DNA of 30,175 nt from a virus. Numbering within the stretch: the first letter of the stretch is position 1; each line of letters opens with the position of its first letter. Below are positions 1 through 9,375 of the stretch, in pieces. The DNA lies in IMG/VR virus record IMGVR_UViG_3300030103_003412, positions 6,858-37,032 of that record; one strand, 5' to 3'. The notes below the pieces were generated by a model, which saw only the letters and a program-made list of their open reading frames with translations, did not search any database and was not told where the DNA came from. Position numbers and translations under genes: made by a program.

Positions 1-474
1 GTAAACAGAGCTACTAGTTTAGCTATCGATGATATGTTAGCTTCAATGAATTCTTACGGAGCTGGTGGTACTTCTTACGGAGTGTTTGATAACTCTGAAG
101 ATATGGCGCTTAATTTAGGTTTCTCTGGTTTTAGAAGAGGTTCTTATGACTTCTACAAGTCTGACTTTAGATACTTAAATGATCTAGCTACTAGAGGTGG
201 TATTAATGCTGCTAACGCTGCTAATGCAATTAGAGGGGTAATTGTTCCTGCTGGAACTTCTACTGTTTATGACCAAATGCTTGGTAAAAACCTTAAACGT
301 CCTTTCTTACATGTTAGATATAGAGCTTCACAAACTGATGACCGAAAAATGAAAACTTGGGTTACTGGTTCTGTTGGCGCTGCTACATCTGCTTTAGACG
401 CGATGCAAATTCATATGCTTTCTGAAAGATGCTTAGTTACACAAGGTGCTAACAATTTCATGTTAATGAAATAA
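1..474 (+). CDS. Major capsid protein, C-terminal fragment (5' truncated by window edge)
   Basis: The frame is open from base 1, so the start lies outside the window; 157 codons remain before the TAA at 472-474. The fragment has segments typical of the C-terminal half of major capsid proteins in marine tailed phages: a GFRRGSYDFYKSDFRYLNDL stretch, then a loop rich in Ala/Asn/Gly, then FLHVRYRASQTDDRKMKTWV, followed by TGSVGAATSALDAMQIHMLS and a closing SERCLVTQGANNFMLMK. I infer an HK97-type coat protein by recall of this family, not by a search. Position supports the call: it is the first gene of a head-neck-tail series and is followed at once by a strong intrinsic terminator, as is common for the highly expressed capsid gene. 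The internal ATG at 34 is probably not a start, because the reading continues upstream without a break. Alternative: another abundant head protein. Confidence 0.72.
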   Translation, partial: VNRATSLAIDDMLASMNSYGAGGTSYGVFDNSEDMALNLGFSGFRRGSYDFYKSDFRYLNDLATRGGINAANAANAIRGVIVPAGTSTVYDQMLGKNLKRPFLHVRYRASQTDDRKMKTWVTGSVGAATSALDAMQIHMLSERCLVTQGANNFMLMK

Positions 475-487
475 GCACAATTATTTT

Positions 488-528
488 AAAAGAGGGTGGA
501 GCTTAGTCTCCACTCCCTTTTATTTTTA
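488..528 (+). terminator. Rho-independent terminator after the capsid gene
   Basis: Inverted repeat 488-501 pairs with 508-521 around a 6-base loop (CTTAGT). The 14-bp stem has one G-U pair and one A-C mismatch, a GC-rich upper part (GTGGAG / CTCCAC), and a T-rich tract on its 3' side (518 onward, TTTTATTTTTATT). This is the standard intrinsic-terminator layout on the + strand, 14 bases after the capsid stop codon. The remaining bases up to the next ATG at 552 are almost pure A/T and could hold a promoter for the next genes, but I recognise no defined promoter motif there. Confidence 0.85.
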
Positions 529-551
529 TTAATTTTATTATATATTATATT

Positions 552-1394
552 ATGGCAAAAAAAGAAAAAACAATTATAGACAAAGCTAAAAACGCTTTTG
601 GTCTAGAAACAGAAACAGTTGTAAAAACTGAAACGGTTGTTGAACAACCAATAGAAAGAGTTAAACCTAAAAATGAATGGGAAATAAAAGATAGAATATA
701 TCTTTTAAAAGGAGGTAAAAAACCTTTGTCTAGAAGTGTAAAGGCAACAAACATTTATTGGTTTGATGAAGAAAAAGGATATCAAAGAGAATTAAAATAC
801 TGTCAAAATCAACAAACTTGTTTTGTAGATGAAATGAAAGGCGATCAAAGATTAGAGCATATAATTTTTAGATCAGGAAGTTTATTTGTTCCTAAAGAGC
901 AAACAGTTTTACAAAAATTATTATCTTTGTATCATCCGCATAGAGATAAAGTATTTCATGAGTTTAAGCCAAGTGTTATAGCTGAAGAAGAAATAGATGT
1001 TTTAAATATGCAAGTTGATGCATTGACAGCAGCTAGAAGCGTTGATATTGATTTAGCAGAAGCTATTATGCGTGTTGAAGTTGGTTCTAAGGTGTCAAAT
1101 TTAAGTTCTAAAGAGCTTAGAAGAGATTTATTAGTATTTGCACGTAATAATCCTAAACTATTCTTAGAATTAGCAGATGATGAAAACGTAATGCTAAGAA
1201 ACTTTGGTATTAAAGCTGTTGAGTCTGGTATATTAAGATTATCTCAAGATCAAAGATATTTTATGTGGGGTTCTAACGGTAGGAAAATAATGACAGTACC
1301 GTTTGATGAGCATCCATATACAGCTTTAGCTCATTGGTTTAAAACCGATGAAGGTATGGAAGTATATTCAAATATTGAAAAAAGATTAAATTAA
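552..1394 (+). CDS. Capsid-adjacent structural or assembly protein of unknown function
   Basis: 280 residues, no signal peptide or membrane segment. The N-terminus (about 1-40) is Lys/Glu/Thr-Val rich and probably disordered. The middle (about 85-125) contains HIIFRSGSLFVPKEQTVLQK, which resembles a family I recall lying directly after the capsid gene in many marine phages; there the typical pattern is an IIF..G.L.VPK segment followed by an L..HP segment, here LLSLYHPHRDKVF. The second half is helical and acidic, with an SKELRRDLLVFARNNPKLFL segment like a small DNA- or protein-binding helical domain. I cannot assign a biochemical role. Its place between capsid and neck genes suggests head assembly, decoration or completion. 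The start at 552 follows an ATTATATTATATT leader, with no Shine-Dalgarno sequence. Confidence 0.7.
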   Translation: MAKKEKTIIDKAKNAFGLETETVVKTETVVEQPIERVKPKNEWEIKDRIYLLKGGKKPLSRSVKATNIYWFDEEKGYQRELKYCQNQQTCFVDEMKGDQRLEHIIFRSGSLFVPKEQTVLQKLLSLYHPHRDKVFHEFKPSVIAEEEIDVLNMQVDALTAARSVDIDLAEAIMRVEVGSKVSNLSSKELRRDLLVFARNNPKLFLELADDENVMLRNFGIKAVESGILRLSQDQRYFMWGSNGRKIMTVPFDEHPYTALAHWFKTDEGMEVYSNIEKRLN

Positions 1395-1400
1395 TCTAAC

Positions 1401-1437
1401 TGTAGAGCGGTCGCCCTACGGGGCGATCGTAACTACA
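1401..1437 (+). other. GC-rich intercistronic RNA hairpin with UACG tetraloop
   Basis: A 9-bp stem, CGGTCGCCC (1408-1416) with GGGCGATCG (1421-1429, one G-U pair), is closed by a TACG loop in a C(UACG)G context, which belongs to the exceptionally stable UNCG tetraloop class. A second 5-bp helix extends it below a small internal loop: TGTAG (1401-1405) with CTACA (1433-1437). It fills most of the 56-base gap between two genes and stands out by GC content in a very AT-rich sequence. The downstream bases are A-rich, not T-rich, so it does not look like an intrinsic terminator. An mRNA-processing, stability or translation-insulating element is the likelier role. Confidence 0.75.
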
Positions 1438-1450
1438 AATAAAAAAAATT

Positions 1451-2203
1451 ATGGCTATAAGTATAGACACAGTACATCAAAGAGTTTTGGCGTTAGCCAA
1501 TAAAGAACAAAGAGGGTATATCACGCCTCAAGAATTTAACTTATTAGCTAACAAAGCGCAATTACTTATATTTGAGCAATATTTTTACGATATTGAAAAA
1601 GCTTTAGCTAAAAGAAATAATATAGTTGAAAATGGTAATAGCACTGAATATAGTGATAGAATAGATATATTACACGAAAAAATATCTCCTTTTGAAAATT
1701 ACAAAGTAACGTTTTCAAATTTAGTTGGTAATGAAGCTACTTTACCAACATCTCCAATAGTTCATAAACTAGGTACAGTTTTTTATAGTGGTAACTCTTA
1801 TGACGTGGAAGTTGAAAGAGTTGAAAAAAACGATTTAGAGCATTTGTTAAGAACAGCTTTAGCCGCACCAACAGACACTAGACCAGTTTATGTTAGGAAA
1901 ACAAACGATAAAGTACTTTTGTTTCCAGAATCACCAACAGTAGCATACGCTGTAGCAGGTGACAATCCTAATATATTTTGTAACTTTATATCAAAACCTA
2001 CACAAGCAGTTTGGGGTTATGTAGTAGTTAATAATCAAGCTTTGTTTGACGCTTCAACTTCTACAGATTTTCAACTACACGCTTCAGAAGAAGGTGAATT
2101 AGTTTATAAGATATTAGAATTAGCTGGTATTGTATTAAACAAACCAGGTTTAGTTCAAGTGGCTACAAATGAAGAAACAGCTTTAATAACACAAAAACAA
2201 TAA
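1451..2203 (+). CDS. Probable neck/connector (head-to-tail joining) protein
   Basis: 250 residues with no export signal. The N-terminus (about 1-60) is helical, with ITPQEFNLLANKAQLLIFEQ and an adjacent YFYDIEKALAKRN segment; I recall this opening from structural proteins next to the capsid in crAss-like and other Bacteroidota phages. A beta-rich middle follows (VTFSNLV, TVFYSGNSYDVEVERVEKND, DKVLLFPESP), and the C-terminus carries DFQLHASEEGELVYKILELA. Mixed alpha/beta build, length and position between the capsid region and a tail-stabilisation protein fit a ring or adaptor protein of the neck. It is followed after 3 bases by the next neck gene, so both are probably cotranslated. The precise neck layer cannot be told from sequence; another minor head protein is possible. 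Confidence 0.6.
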   Translation: MAISIDTVHQRVLALANKEQRGYITPQEFNLLANKAQLLIFEQYFYDIEKALAKRNNIVENGNSTEYSDRIDILHEKISPFENYKVTFSNLVGNEATLPTSPIVHKLGTVFYSGNSYDVEVERVEKNDLEHLLRTALAAPTDTRPVYVRKTNDKVLLFPESPTVAYAVAGDNPNIFCNFISKPTQAVWGYVVVNNQALFDASTSTDFQLHASEEGELVYKILELAGIVLNKPGLVQVATNEETALITQKQ

Positions 2204-2206
2204 TAA

Positions 2207-3082
2207 ATGGGATTAATAACACAAACAGGCCAACAGTATTATCAGACAGCTTCGCCAACTCCTTTTGGTGATTATCAATTCACATCTTTAGAACATGTTA
2301 TAAATCAGTTTATTATTGCTTACGTTGGTGAAGGTAAAATAATATCAAAAGCGAGAAGAACAGATGTTGCTTTTCATGCTCAAAGAGCTTTGCAAGAGCT
2401 TTCTTTTGATACTTTTAAGTGTGTAAAATCTCAAGAAATAGAACTGCCAGCTTCTTTACAAATGATATTACCACAAGATTATGTTAATTATGTTAGTTTA
2501 AGTTGGTCTGATAGTGCAGGTGTACAGCACGTCATATATCCTGCTTATAAAACTTCTAACCCAACAGACGTTGGTCAAGACGCTAATGGAGATTATACTT
2601 TTACAGCTGGTGCTTTAGACACTGACGACAGCTCTACAACTTGGGACTCTTATAGCTCTATTACTCCTTCAGAAAATATAGACGATTATGATGATGATTA
2701 TTTTACAGGCGCTATTGGCAATAGATACGGTATTGATCCTCAATACGCACAAACAAACGGTTCTTTTTATATAGATCCAAACACTGGTAAAATTCATTTT
2801 AGCTCAAACTTATCAGGAAAAACAATAATATTAAAATACATAAGTGACAGTCTTGGTACTGATGCCGAAATGAAAGTGCATAAGTTTGCGGAAGAAGCTA
2901 TGTATAAACATATAGCTTATGCTATACTGTCTACTAGAGCTGATGTTCAAGAATACATAATACAAAGATTTAAAAAAGAAAGATTTGCTGAAACTAGAAA
3001 AGCAAAATTAAGATTATCAAATATTAAATTAGAAGAAATAACTCAAATACTTAGAGGTAAATCTAAGTGGATAAAACACTAA
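2207..3082 (+). CDS. Probable neck/tail adaptor protein
   Basis: 291 residues. The N-terminal third is helical and well charged: FTSLEHVINQFIIAYVGEGK, then ARRTDVAFHAQRALQELSFD, TFKCVKSQEIELPASLQMIL and PQDYVNYVSLSW. This series (a VINQFIIAYV-like helix, a Q-RALQELSFDT helix, a LP.DYV.Y..L strand) is typical of a phage adaptor family that I recall beside P22 gp4- or crAss-ring-like genes. The middle (about 125-180) is an acidic, low-complexity loop rich in Asp, Ser and Thr. The C-terminus (about 225-291) is a basic helix rich in Arg/Lys, as expected for a DNA- or portal-contacting segment. It lies 3 bases after the previous gene and 6 before the tail-stabilisation gene, so the three are best read as one neck module. 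Confidence 0.6.
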   Translation: MGLITQTGQQYYQTASPTPFGDYQFTSLEHVINQFIIAYVGEGKIISKARRTDVAFHAQRALQELSFDTFKCVKSQEIELPASLQMILPQDYVNYVSLSWSDSAGVQHVIYPAYKTSNPTDVGQDANGDYTFTAGALDTDDSSTTWDSYSSITPSENIDDYDDDYFTGAIGNRYGIDPQYAQTNGSFYIDPNTGKIHFSSNLSGKTIILKYISDSLGTDAEMKVHKFAEEAMYKHIAYAILSTRADVQEYIIQRFKKERFAETRKAKLRLSNIKLEEITQILRGKSKWIKH

Positions 3083-3088
3083 AATAAT

Positions 3089-6000
3089 ATGCCAGAGTTT
3101 AAGCGTAATTTTACTAAAGGTCGAATGAACAAAGACCTTGACGAAAGAATAGTACCTAATGGTGAATATAGAGAAGCGTTAAACGTAGAGGTTGCAACAT
3201 CTGAAAGCTCTAACGTTGGAACTATACAAACACTAAAAGGTAACACACTTTTACTTACTGATCAGTTAAATGATATTAAAAACTTAACAGCAAATAGCAA
3301 GTTGTTTTCTTCTGATGCTGTTTGTGTTGGTACTGTTTCTAATGAAGCAAAAGATAAGTTTTATTATTTCGTTACAGACCCGCATAGAAACTATGATGCT
3401 AGTTGGGATACTGGTAGTTCTTCTGGTTCTATTGCATATAACGATACTTATGTTCATGCTGAGCAAGATAGTTCTGGAAATGTTGATGTTAAACACAAGG
3501 TTTATTCTGATTATATAATAGAGTATAACGAAAGAACTAAAAGAGCTAAATACGTATTTGTTGAATTTACTAAAGTAATAAGTAAAATATCTAACGATAG
3601 TCATACAAAAGGAGATCATTTACATCTTAGTAATCTTGGTGAAGCTTCTAATGGTATAAGACCAGTAGGAGTGCAAGTAGGTATGGATGTGTATATAAAT
3701 GGTATGAAAACTCACATAATCAGAATAGAAGAAGATACTGACTCTGGTTGGAATGGTTGGAGAATATATACTAAACATACAGCTAGTGATCGTGGTTATG
3801 AAGATTTAAAAGATGTAAAAGCTGGAGATCATGTAAAGTTTAAGCTTCCTCATGAAAAAAGAGCTTTAGCTTTTAATCACTTTCAATCTAAAAAACCTGG
3901 TAGAATAATTACAGGTATTAACATTATTGATAATTTATTGTTTTGGACAGATGGTTTAACAGAGCCAAAGAAAATAAATATAGACAGATGTAAATATGGA
4001 TCACAACAAGCATCGCCAACTACATATCCTTTTGGCACAAGACAATATCCAACATTATTAATAGTAAACGGAGAGCAACCAAGCGAAGACAATGGTAGAC
4101 TAGCTCCTATAGCAACATATCCATCTGCTATAAAATATCCTTTCCACTCTTATCAGTATGCTACTGTAATAAAAAAATCACCAACAACAGCTTTAAAACT
4201 AACAATGTCTAATACTACTAGGACTGATATACCGCCTAATGATGGTAATGTTAGAACAACTGCTTTTGTACAATTACCTTTAATTTCTGGTTCTACAGCT
4301 AGTAATTTTTTCTTTGAAGCTGGTGGATCAGTTTTATTTGATTCTGGAGGAATAACAGATTTTTTAACTTTTCCTGAAATTATGGACTGGGAGGAAAACG
4401 ATGTTGTTGAATTTTACCCGGAAGATGATGAAGCTGGATTTGAAATGAAAGCCTTAGTAGTGGCTAAAATTGACACAAGAAATACTAATGGAAATAAATT
4501 TAAATTTGAAATAATTTCAATATCTGCTTCTTTAATAAAACCTTTTGTTAACTTTAGAGTAAAACTACAACAAGAAGATCCTTTGTTTGAATTTGTTTTT
4601 CCAAGGTTTGCTTACAGATGGAAATATGAAGATGGTGAATATTCTTGCTATTCTCCATTTTCTGAAGTAGCTTTTTTACCAGATCGTTTTGATTATTTAC
4701 CAAAAGAAGGTTATAACCTTGGTATGACTAATAATTTACGCTATTTATTATTGTCTGGTTTTAAACCAGCATCAATACCTTTAGACGTTGTAGAAATAGA
4801 TATATTATATAAAGAGTCTAACTCACCAAACGTTTATCTTGTAGAAACTATAAAATCACCAAGCGTAAAAGCTAGAAGTAATTCTTTAGATAATATTAAA
4901 TATAAAGGTGATTTAGGTTGGTTTGGTAAAATAAAAGAAGATGTAGAGTCTCCTAATACGTTAACAACAGTTTCTAGTTTAGTTTCTGCTGCTAATTTTA
5001 ACGGATTAACTTTTACAGATTCTAGTGGGGTTGTTTATTATGGCTTACAAGAAACTTTTGATAAAATAAACATGATGGTAGGCGATCAAATTATTTTTAC
5101 TGAAGGACAAACTGGATTATCTGGAACTATAACTATAGCGGCTTTTGAACAATTAAACGATATAAATTACATAGCGTTAAACGTAGATGGTGTTGCTACA
5201 ACAAACACAAGTAGCTCTTGGCTTTATGATGGTAGTGATTTTGATGTAAATAGAGTTGTAGCTAAATCGCCTGCTATTTACGTTGCGGATCCAGATGGTT
5301 CTTTAGAAATTAAATCAGATATGATTCACGCTACATTACCAGAAGTACAACTATTAAGACCTTTTGACAATGTACCAAGAAAAGCTTTAGCACAAGAAGT
5401 TTCTGGAAATAGACTTATATATGGTAACTATATACAAAATTACGACATAACAAGTGAAGATGATCCTAGCAATAGAATCATTAGACAAAAATTTGAAGTT
5501 GCTTTAGGTAGGAGAAAAAACGTTAGAGATAACGTTCAGTTTGATATAGCCACATCTTTAATACATCCAGTAACTGGTAATGCTATAGAGGCTGATAACT
5601 CTTTAAATACTATTGATTTAAAAAATAGTTTTCCAGAAAGATCAATAAAATCTTTAAGAGAATATCAAGTAGGAATAGTTTGGCAAGATGAATATGGTAG
5701 ACAAACGCCAATACAAACAGATGAAACCGGAAGTATTAGGGTTAAAAAATCAAGAGCTGATGACTACAACGAGTTTAATTTAAAATTAAAAGAAACAGAT
5801 ATTTGGCCTGATTTTGCAACTCATTTTAAAATTTTTATAAAAGATAGTTCTAATATATACTATAATTTAGCGATGGACCGTTATTATGACGCTGAAGATG
5901 GTAATATATGGATTTCTTTTCCTTCCTCTGAAAGAAATAAAGTTGATGAAGATACGTATTTAATACTTAAAAAACGACACGATGAAAGTGAGTTTGTAGA

Positions 6001-9000
6001 AGAAGAAGGTAGATATAAAATTATAGCTATAGAAAATGAAGCTCCTTTATATGTAAAAACAAAATACGAAACTTTTGGTGTTATATCACAAGTGTTTGGA
6101 ACAAGTGGTGAACCTAAAATATTTTCAAGCCACGTTGATATAGACAGTGATCTTACTGATGACAGTGGTACTTTTCATGAAGTAAACGATGAACCAGATA
6201 GAGTTTTAAGAATATCAAACGCTACTAATTTTTCTCATTGGTATGATATTATTAGTATTACATCAGCTACTGGTAATAAATCTCGATTAACAGTTAAAAA
6301 ACCTTTTGGTAATGACATGTCTTTTACAACTGAAGACGGAACAAATAATACCAGTATAAAAACTGGTTTATCAATAGAAGTGGCTGCTAGAAAAGTAAAA
6401 AACTTGCCAGAATTTAACGGTAGGTTTTTTGTTAAAATAAAAAAAGATAGTATAATTGAAGAAAATATATTATCTAAATCTGTAGAAAAAACCTATATTA
6501 TGGTAGATCACTATAATTTAGGTTACCAACAAAACGACACGGAAAGAAAAAGAAATAAATTTGATAATATATCTGGTGGTCCACAAAATTCACACGTTCC
6601 ACATAGAAAACTTTTTGTGAGTGAGATAGATCATAAGTGGGAAGGATATGAAGGTCAAGAAATGACACTTGGCCCTACTAGAAGTAGTCAACCTTGGACA
6701 GCTTCTGATGGAAGTTACTCTACTTTAGACATACAGTGCCACCATGGTGCTGACGATTATTGTATTGCTTATAGAGGTGGTTATGAAAAGTTTAATATAA
6801 CAGGAAGTAATAGCTTTGGTGCCCCTGAACACGAAAGAGATATACTTAAAAAAATGAGAAATGGAGGTCAGCTTTTTAGATGGCAAGGAGATACTACTAT
6901 ATATAGAATTAAAAGTGGTGGTTCTGAGTGGATGGTTGAAAACTTTGCGGCAACAAAAAAGTCTAACTGGAGAATTAATCAACCTTATAAATCTAAAAGA
7001 GATCAAAACCATAGTGTTATGGTTAAGTTTGAATTTGAACCAGCTCTTGGTAGTTCGCTTGGTATTATAGATAGAAATGGTAATGCTACAGGATTAGACG
7101 CTGTAGGTAATCCAGTTAGTGGTTATGATCCTTTTAAAGACAACTATGAAGGTACAATATCAGGATCAACAGAAGGTCAAAGCACGGGTCAAGAGTGGAG
7201 TAATGAATATAGACTTAAATATCGTACTGATGATAAGCGAGTTTCGCAAAGACAAATACAGTTTTTAGAAGAGTTTGTAGCAGGTGATACGTATACTAGT
7301 GATAATCCTGCTATATTTGAAACAGAGCCTAAAGAAAATATAGATTTAGATTTATATTACGAAGCTAGTAACGCTTTACCAATATACGAAGAATTAAATA
7401 ATTACAAAAACAAACTAGAAAGAAAACTTGAATACGAAAATAAAAATGTTTTAAATTATTATAATTGTTTTTCTTTTGCTAACGGCGTTGAGTCTAATAG
7501 AGTAAGAGATGATTTTAATGCTGTTACTATAGACAAAGGTCCTAAAGTGTCTACAGTTTTAGCTGAGCAATATAGAGAAGAAAAAAGAAAGTCTGGTTTA
7601 ATATACTCTGGTATATATAATTCTACATCTGGAATAAATAGGCTTAATCAGTTTATAATGGCCGAAAAAATAACTAAAGATATAAATCCAACTTACGGTA
7701 GTATACAGAAGTTATATAGTAGAGACACTGATTTAGTAACTTTTTGTGAAGACAGAGTTATAAAAGTACAAGCTAATAAAGACGCTTTATTCAACGCTGA
7801 TGGCAATACAAATGTTGTTGCTACAGACAGAGTTTTAGGACAAGCAATGCCTTATTCTGGTGATTTTGGTATATCTGAAAATCCAGAATCATTTGCTTCA
7901 GATCAATATAGAATTTACTTTACAGACAAATCAAGAGGTTCTGTTATGAGATTATCTATGGACGGTATGACCGCTATATCTGATCAAGGTATGGTAGATT
8001 ATTTTAAAGACGCTTTTAGAGCTAAAGATGCTGTTCTTATAGGTAGTTTTGATGATAATAAAGACTTATATAACTTAACTATAAAATCACCAGAGCAAGA
8101 AAGTTTAAATACCTCTACAGATGAAGAAGAAGATGCTTTGACAGTGTTAAACGATGGCACTTCTCCAACAGTAACAAATGAGTTAGGCATATGGTTTAGG
8201 TATGGTGGTATAGCAGATAATTGGGCAGAGTATATTGAAACAGATGGAGCTCAAGGCGCTTTACCTGCGCCTGGCGTAAAAGGTTCAACAACAGTTCACA
8301 AAAGAGGTTGGGCAGGTATACAAGCCGGTGGCTCAGGTACACATCCAACAGGTGTAGAACACGGTAGGCCTGGTAAGTTTGGTCTTAATCCAGATTTAAC
8401 AAATCCAATAACGCTTTATTTTGATAGAATAACAAGTGGTTATCCGCACGAGCCTTCTGTTGACTCTACGTCACGTTGGGATCAAGTAATAGACGCTTTA
8501 AATATACATGGAGCAAACAACGTTTATTTATATCAAAATTTTATGGAAAGAATATATCCTAGTATATTTACTCAAAATCCAGCTCCTTGGAATAAACCGC
8601 ATCAAGAAGAAGCTGTTTACTCTATACAAAGCGTTGAATACCATCCTTCTACAGAAGCTTATGAAGTCGTTGTTAACTGGTTAATAGGTTTTACTTCTTA
8701 TCAAGATGTTAATTATTTTGGTTGGTCTTTAATAGGACCTTTTGCAGAACAAGAAGGTGCTAACGTTGATGCGGCAGAAGGAGTTGATGATACTGGTTTA
8801 ATAAATATAACTGTTAGTTATAGCGAAAACACAAAAGGTTGGACTACGTTTCAGTCTTGGCTGCAAGAGTGTGGTACTAGTTTAAATAATAAATACTTTA
8901 CGTTTAGAGAGGGTGATTTATATCAACATCATGATAACGAAACTAGAAATAATTTTTATGGAGTTCAGTACAACTCTAAAGTTTGTGTTATATTCAACGA

Positions 9001-9373
9001 TATGCCTAGTAATGTTAAAAGTTTTGGTTATTTAAGTTACGAAGGTACACAGTCTAGAGTGCTGTTAAACAACACTGATGACGAGTATTATAATAACGCT
9101 AATATAGATGGTTGGTACTCTAGTCATATAACAACTGATTTAGAAACAGGTTTTGTACCTGAGTTTAAAGACAAAGAAGGTAAGTGGTTTAATTATATTA
9201 AAGGAAACAAAGCTAACAACTTAACAAATCTTGATACTAAGCAGTTTTCAACGCAAGGTATAGGTAGATTGTCTACAATTAGTAGTGTTGTTTCTTCTAC
9301 AGACAATACAACTACAGATGATGCTGTTGTAAGAAATAAATTAACAATTAAAGATACTGGTGATACAGATTAA
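3089..9373 (+). CDS. Very large tail stabilisation / hub protein (P22 gp10-like N-terminus)
   Basis: 2094 residues. The opening (3-50) has FTKGRMNKDLDERIVPNGEY followed by REALNVEVATSESSNVGTIQ, the hallmark start of the tail-stabilisation protein of crAss-like and marine podovirus-type phages, a family usually linked to P22 gp10. In P22 that protein (about 470 residues) plugs the portal and carries the needle; this one is over four times longer. The rest is beta-rich with many Gly/Asn/Asp turns, an ILFTDGLTEPKKINIDR-like stretch near 285-300, a repeated R-W-K-Y-E-D-G-E-Y segment near 510, and a Trp/Gly-rich C-terminal third that could bear fibre-docking or receptor-binding modules. No signal peptide or TM. 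It is tightly packed between neck and fibre genes. N-terminal assignment is fairly secure; the function of the added 1600 residues is open. Confidence 0.68.
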   Translation: MPEFKRNFTKGRMNKDLDERIVPNGEYREALNVEVATSESSNVGTIQTLKGNTLLLTDQLNDIKNLTANSKLFSSDAVCVGTVSNEAKDKFYYFVTDPHRNYDASWDTGSSSGSIAYNDTYVHAEQDSSGNVDVKHKVYSDYIIEYNERTKRAKYVFVEFTKVISKISNDSHTKGDHLHLSNLGEASNGIRPVGVQVGMDVYINGMKTHIIRIEEDTDSGWNGWRIYTKHTASDRGYEDLKDVKAGDHVKFKLPHEKRALAFNHFQSKKPGRIITGINIIDNLLFWTDGLTEPKKINIDRCKYGSQQASPTTYPFGTRQYPTLLIVNGEQPSEDNGRLAPIATYPSAIKYPFHSYQYATVIKKSPTTALKLTMSNTTRTDIPPNDGNVRTTAFVQLPLISGSTASNFFFEAGGSVLFDSGGITDFLTFPEIMDWEENDVVEFYPEDDEAGFEMKALVVAKIDTRNTNGNKFKFEIISISASLIKPFVNFRVKLQQEDPLFEFVFPRFAYRWKYEDGEYSCYSPFSEVAFLPDRFDYLPKEGYNLGMTNNLRYLLLSGFKPASIPLDVVEIDILYKESNSPNVYLVETIKSPSVKARSNSLDNIKYKGDLGWFGKIKEDVESPNTLTTVSSLVSAANFNGLTFTDSSGVVYYGLQETFDKINMMVGDQIIFTEGQTGLSGTITIAAFEQLNDINYIALNVDGVATTNTSSSWLYDGSDFDVNRVVAKSPAIYVADPDGSLEIKSDMIHATLPEVQLLRPFDNVPRKALAQEVSGNRLIYGNYIQNYDITSEDDPSNRIIRQKFEVALGRRKNVRDNVQFDIATSLIHPVTGNAIEADNSLNTIDLKNSFPERSIKSLREYQVGIVWQDEYGRQTPIQTDETGSIRVKKSRADDYNEFNLKLKETDIWPDFATHFKIFIKDSSNIYYNLAMDRYYDAEDGNIWISFPSSERNKVDEDTYLILKKRHDESEFVEEEGRYKIIAIENEAPLYVKTKYETFGVISQVFGTSGEPKIFSSHVDIDSDLTDDSGTFHEVNDEPDRVLRISNATNFSHWYDIISITSATGNKSRLTVKKPFGNDMSFTTEDGTNNTSIKTGLSIEVAARKVKNLPEFNGRFFVKIKKDSIIEENILSKSVEKTYIMVDHYNLGYQQNDTERKRNKFDNISGGPQNSHVPHRKLFVSEIDHKWEGYEGQEMTLGPTRSSQPWTASDGSYSTLDIQCHHGADDYCIAYRGGYEKFNITGSNSFGAPEHERDILKKMRNGGQLFRWQGDTTIYRIKSGGSEWMVENFAATKKSNWRINQPYKSKRDQNHSVMVKFEFEPALGSSLGIIDRNGNATGLDAVGNPVSGYDPFKDNYEGTISGSTEGQSTGQEWSNEYRLKYRTDDKRVSQRQIQFLEEFVAGDTYTSDNPAIFETEPKENIDLDLYYEASNALPIYEELNNYKNKLERKLEYENKNVLNYYNCFSFANGVESNRVRDDFNAVTIDKGPKVSTVLAEQYREEKRKSGLIYSGIYNSTSGINRLNQFIMAEKITKDINPTYGSIQKLYSRDTDLVTFCEDRVIKVQANKDALFNADGNTNVVATDRVLGQAMPYSGDFGISENPESFASDQYRIYFTDKSRGSVMRLSMDGMTAISDQGMVDYFKDAFRAKDAVLIGSFDDNKDLYNLTIKSPEQESLNTSTDEEEDALTVLNDGTSPTVTNELGIWFRYGGIADNWAEYIETDGAQGALPAPGVKGSTTVHKRGWAGIQAGGSGTHPTGVEHGRPGKFGLNPDLTNPITLYFDRITSGYPHEPSVDSTSRWDQVIDALNIHGANNVYLYQNFMERIYPSIFTQNPAPWNKPHQEEAVYSIQSVEYHPSTEAYEVVVNWLIGFTSYQDVNYFGWSLIGPFAEQEGANVDAAEGVDDTGLINITVSYSENTKGWTTFQSWLQECGTSLNNKYFTFREGDLYQHHDNETRNNFYGVQYNSKVCVIFNDMPSNVKSFGYLSYEGTQSRVLLNNTDDEYYNNANIDGWYSSHITTDLETGFVPEFKDKEGKWFNYIKGNKANNLTNLDTKQFSTQGIGRLSTISSVVSSTDNTTTDDAVVRNKLTIKDTGDTD

Positions 9374-9375
9374 GC

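Noticed and set aside
1401-1437. Intrinsic terminator on the + strand
   Set aside because: The hairpin is strong, but the 3' side is AATAAAAAAAATT with no T tract, so it does not fit an intrinsic terminator in that direction.
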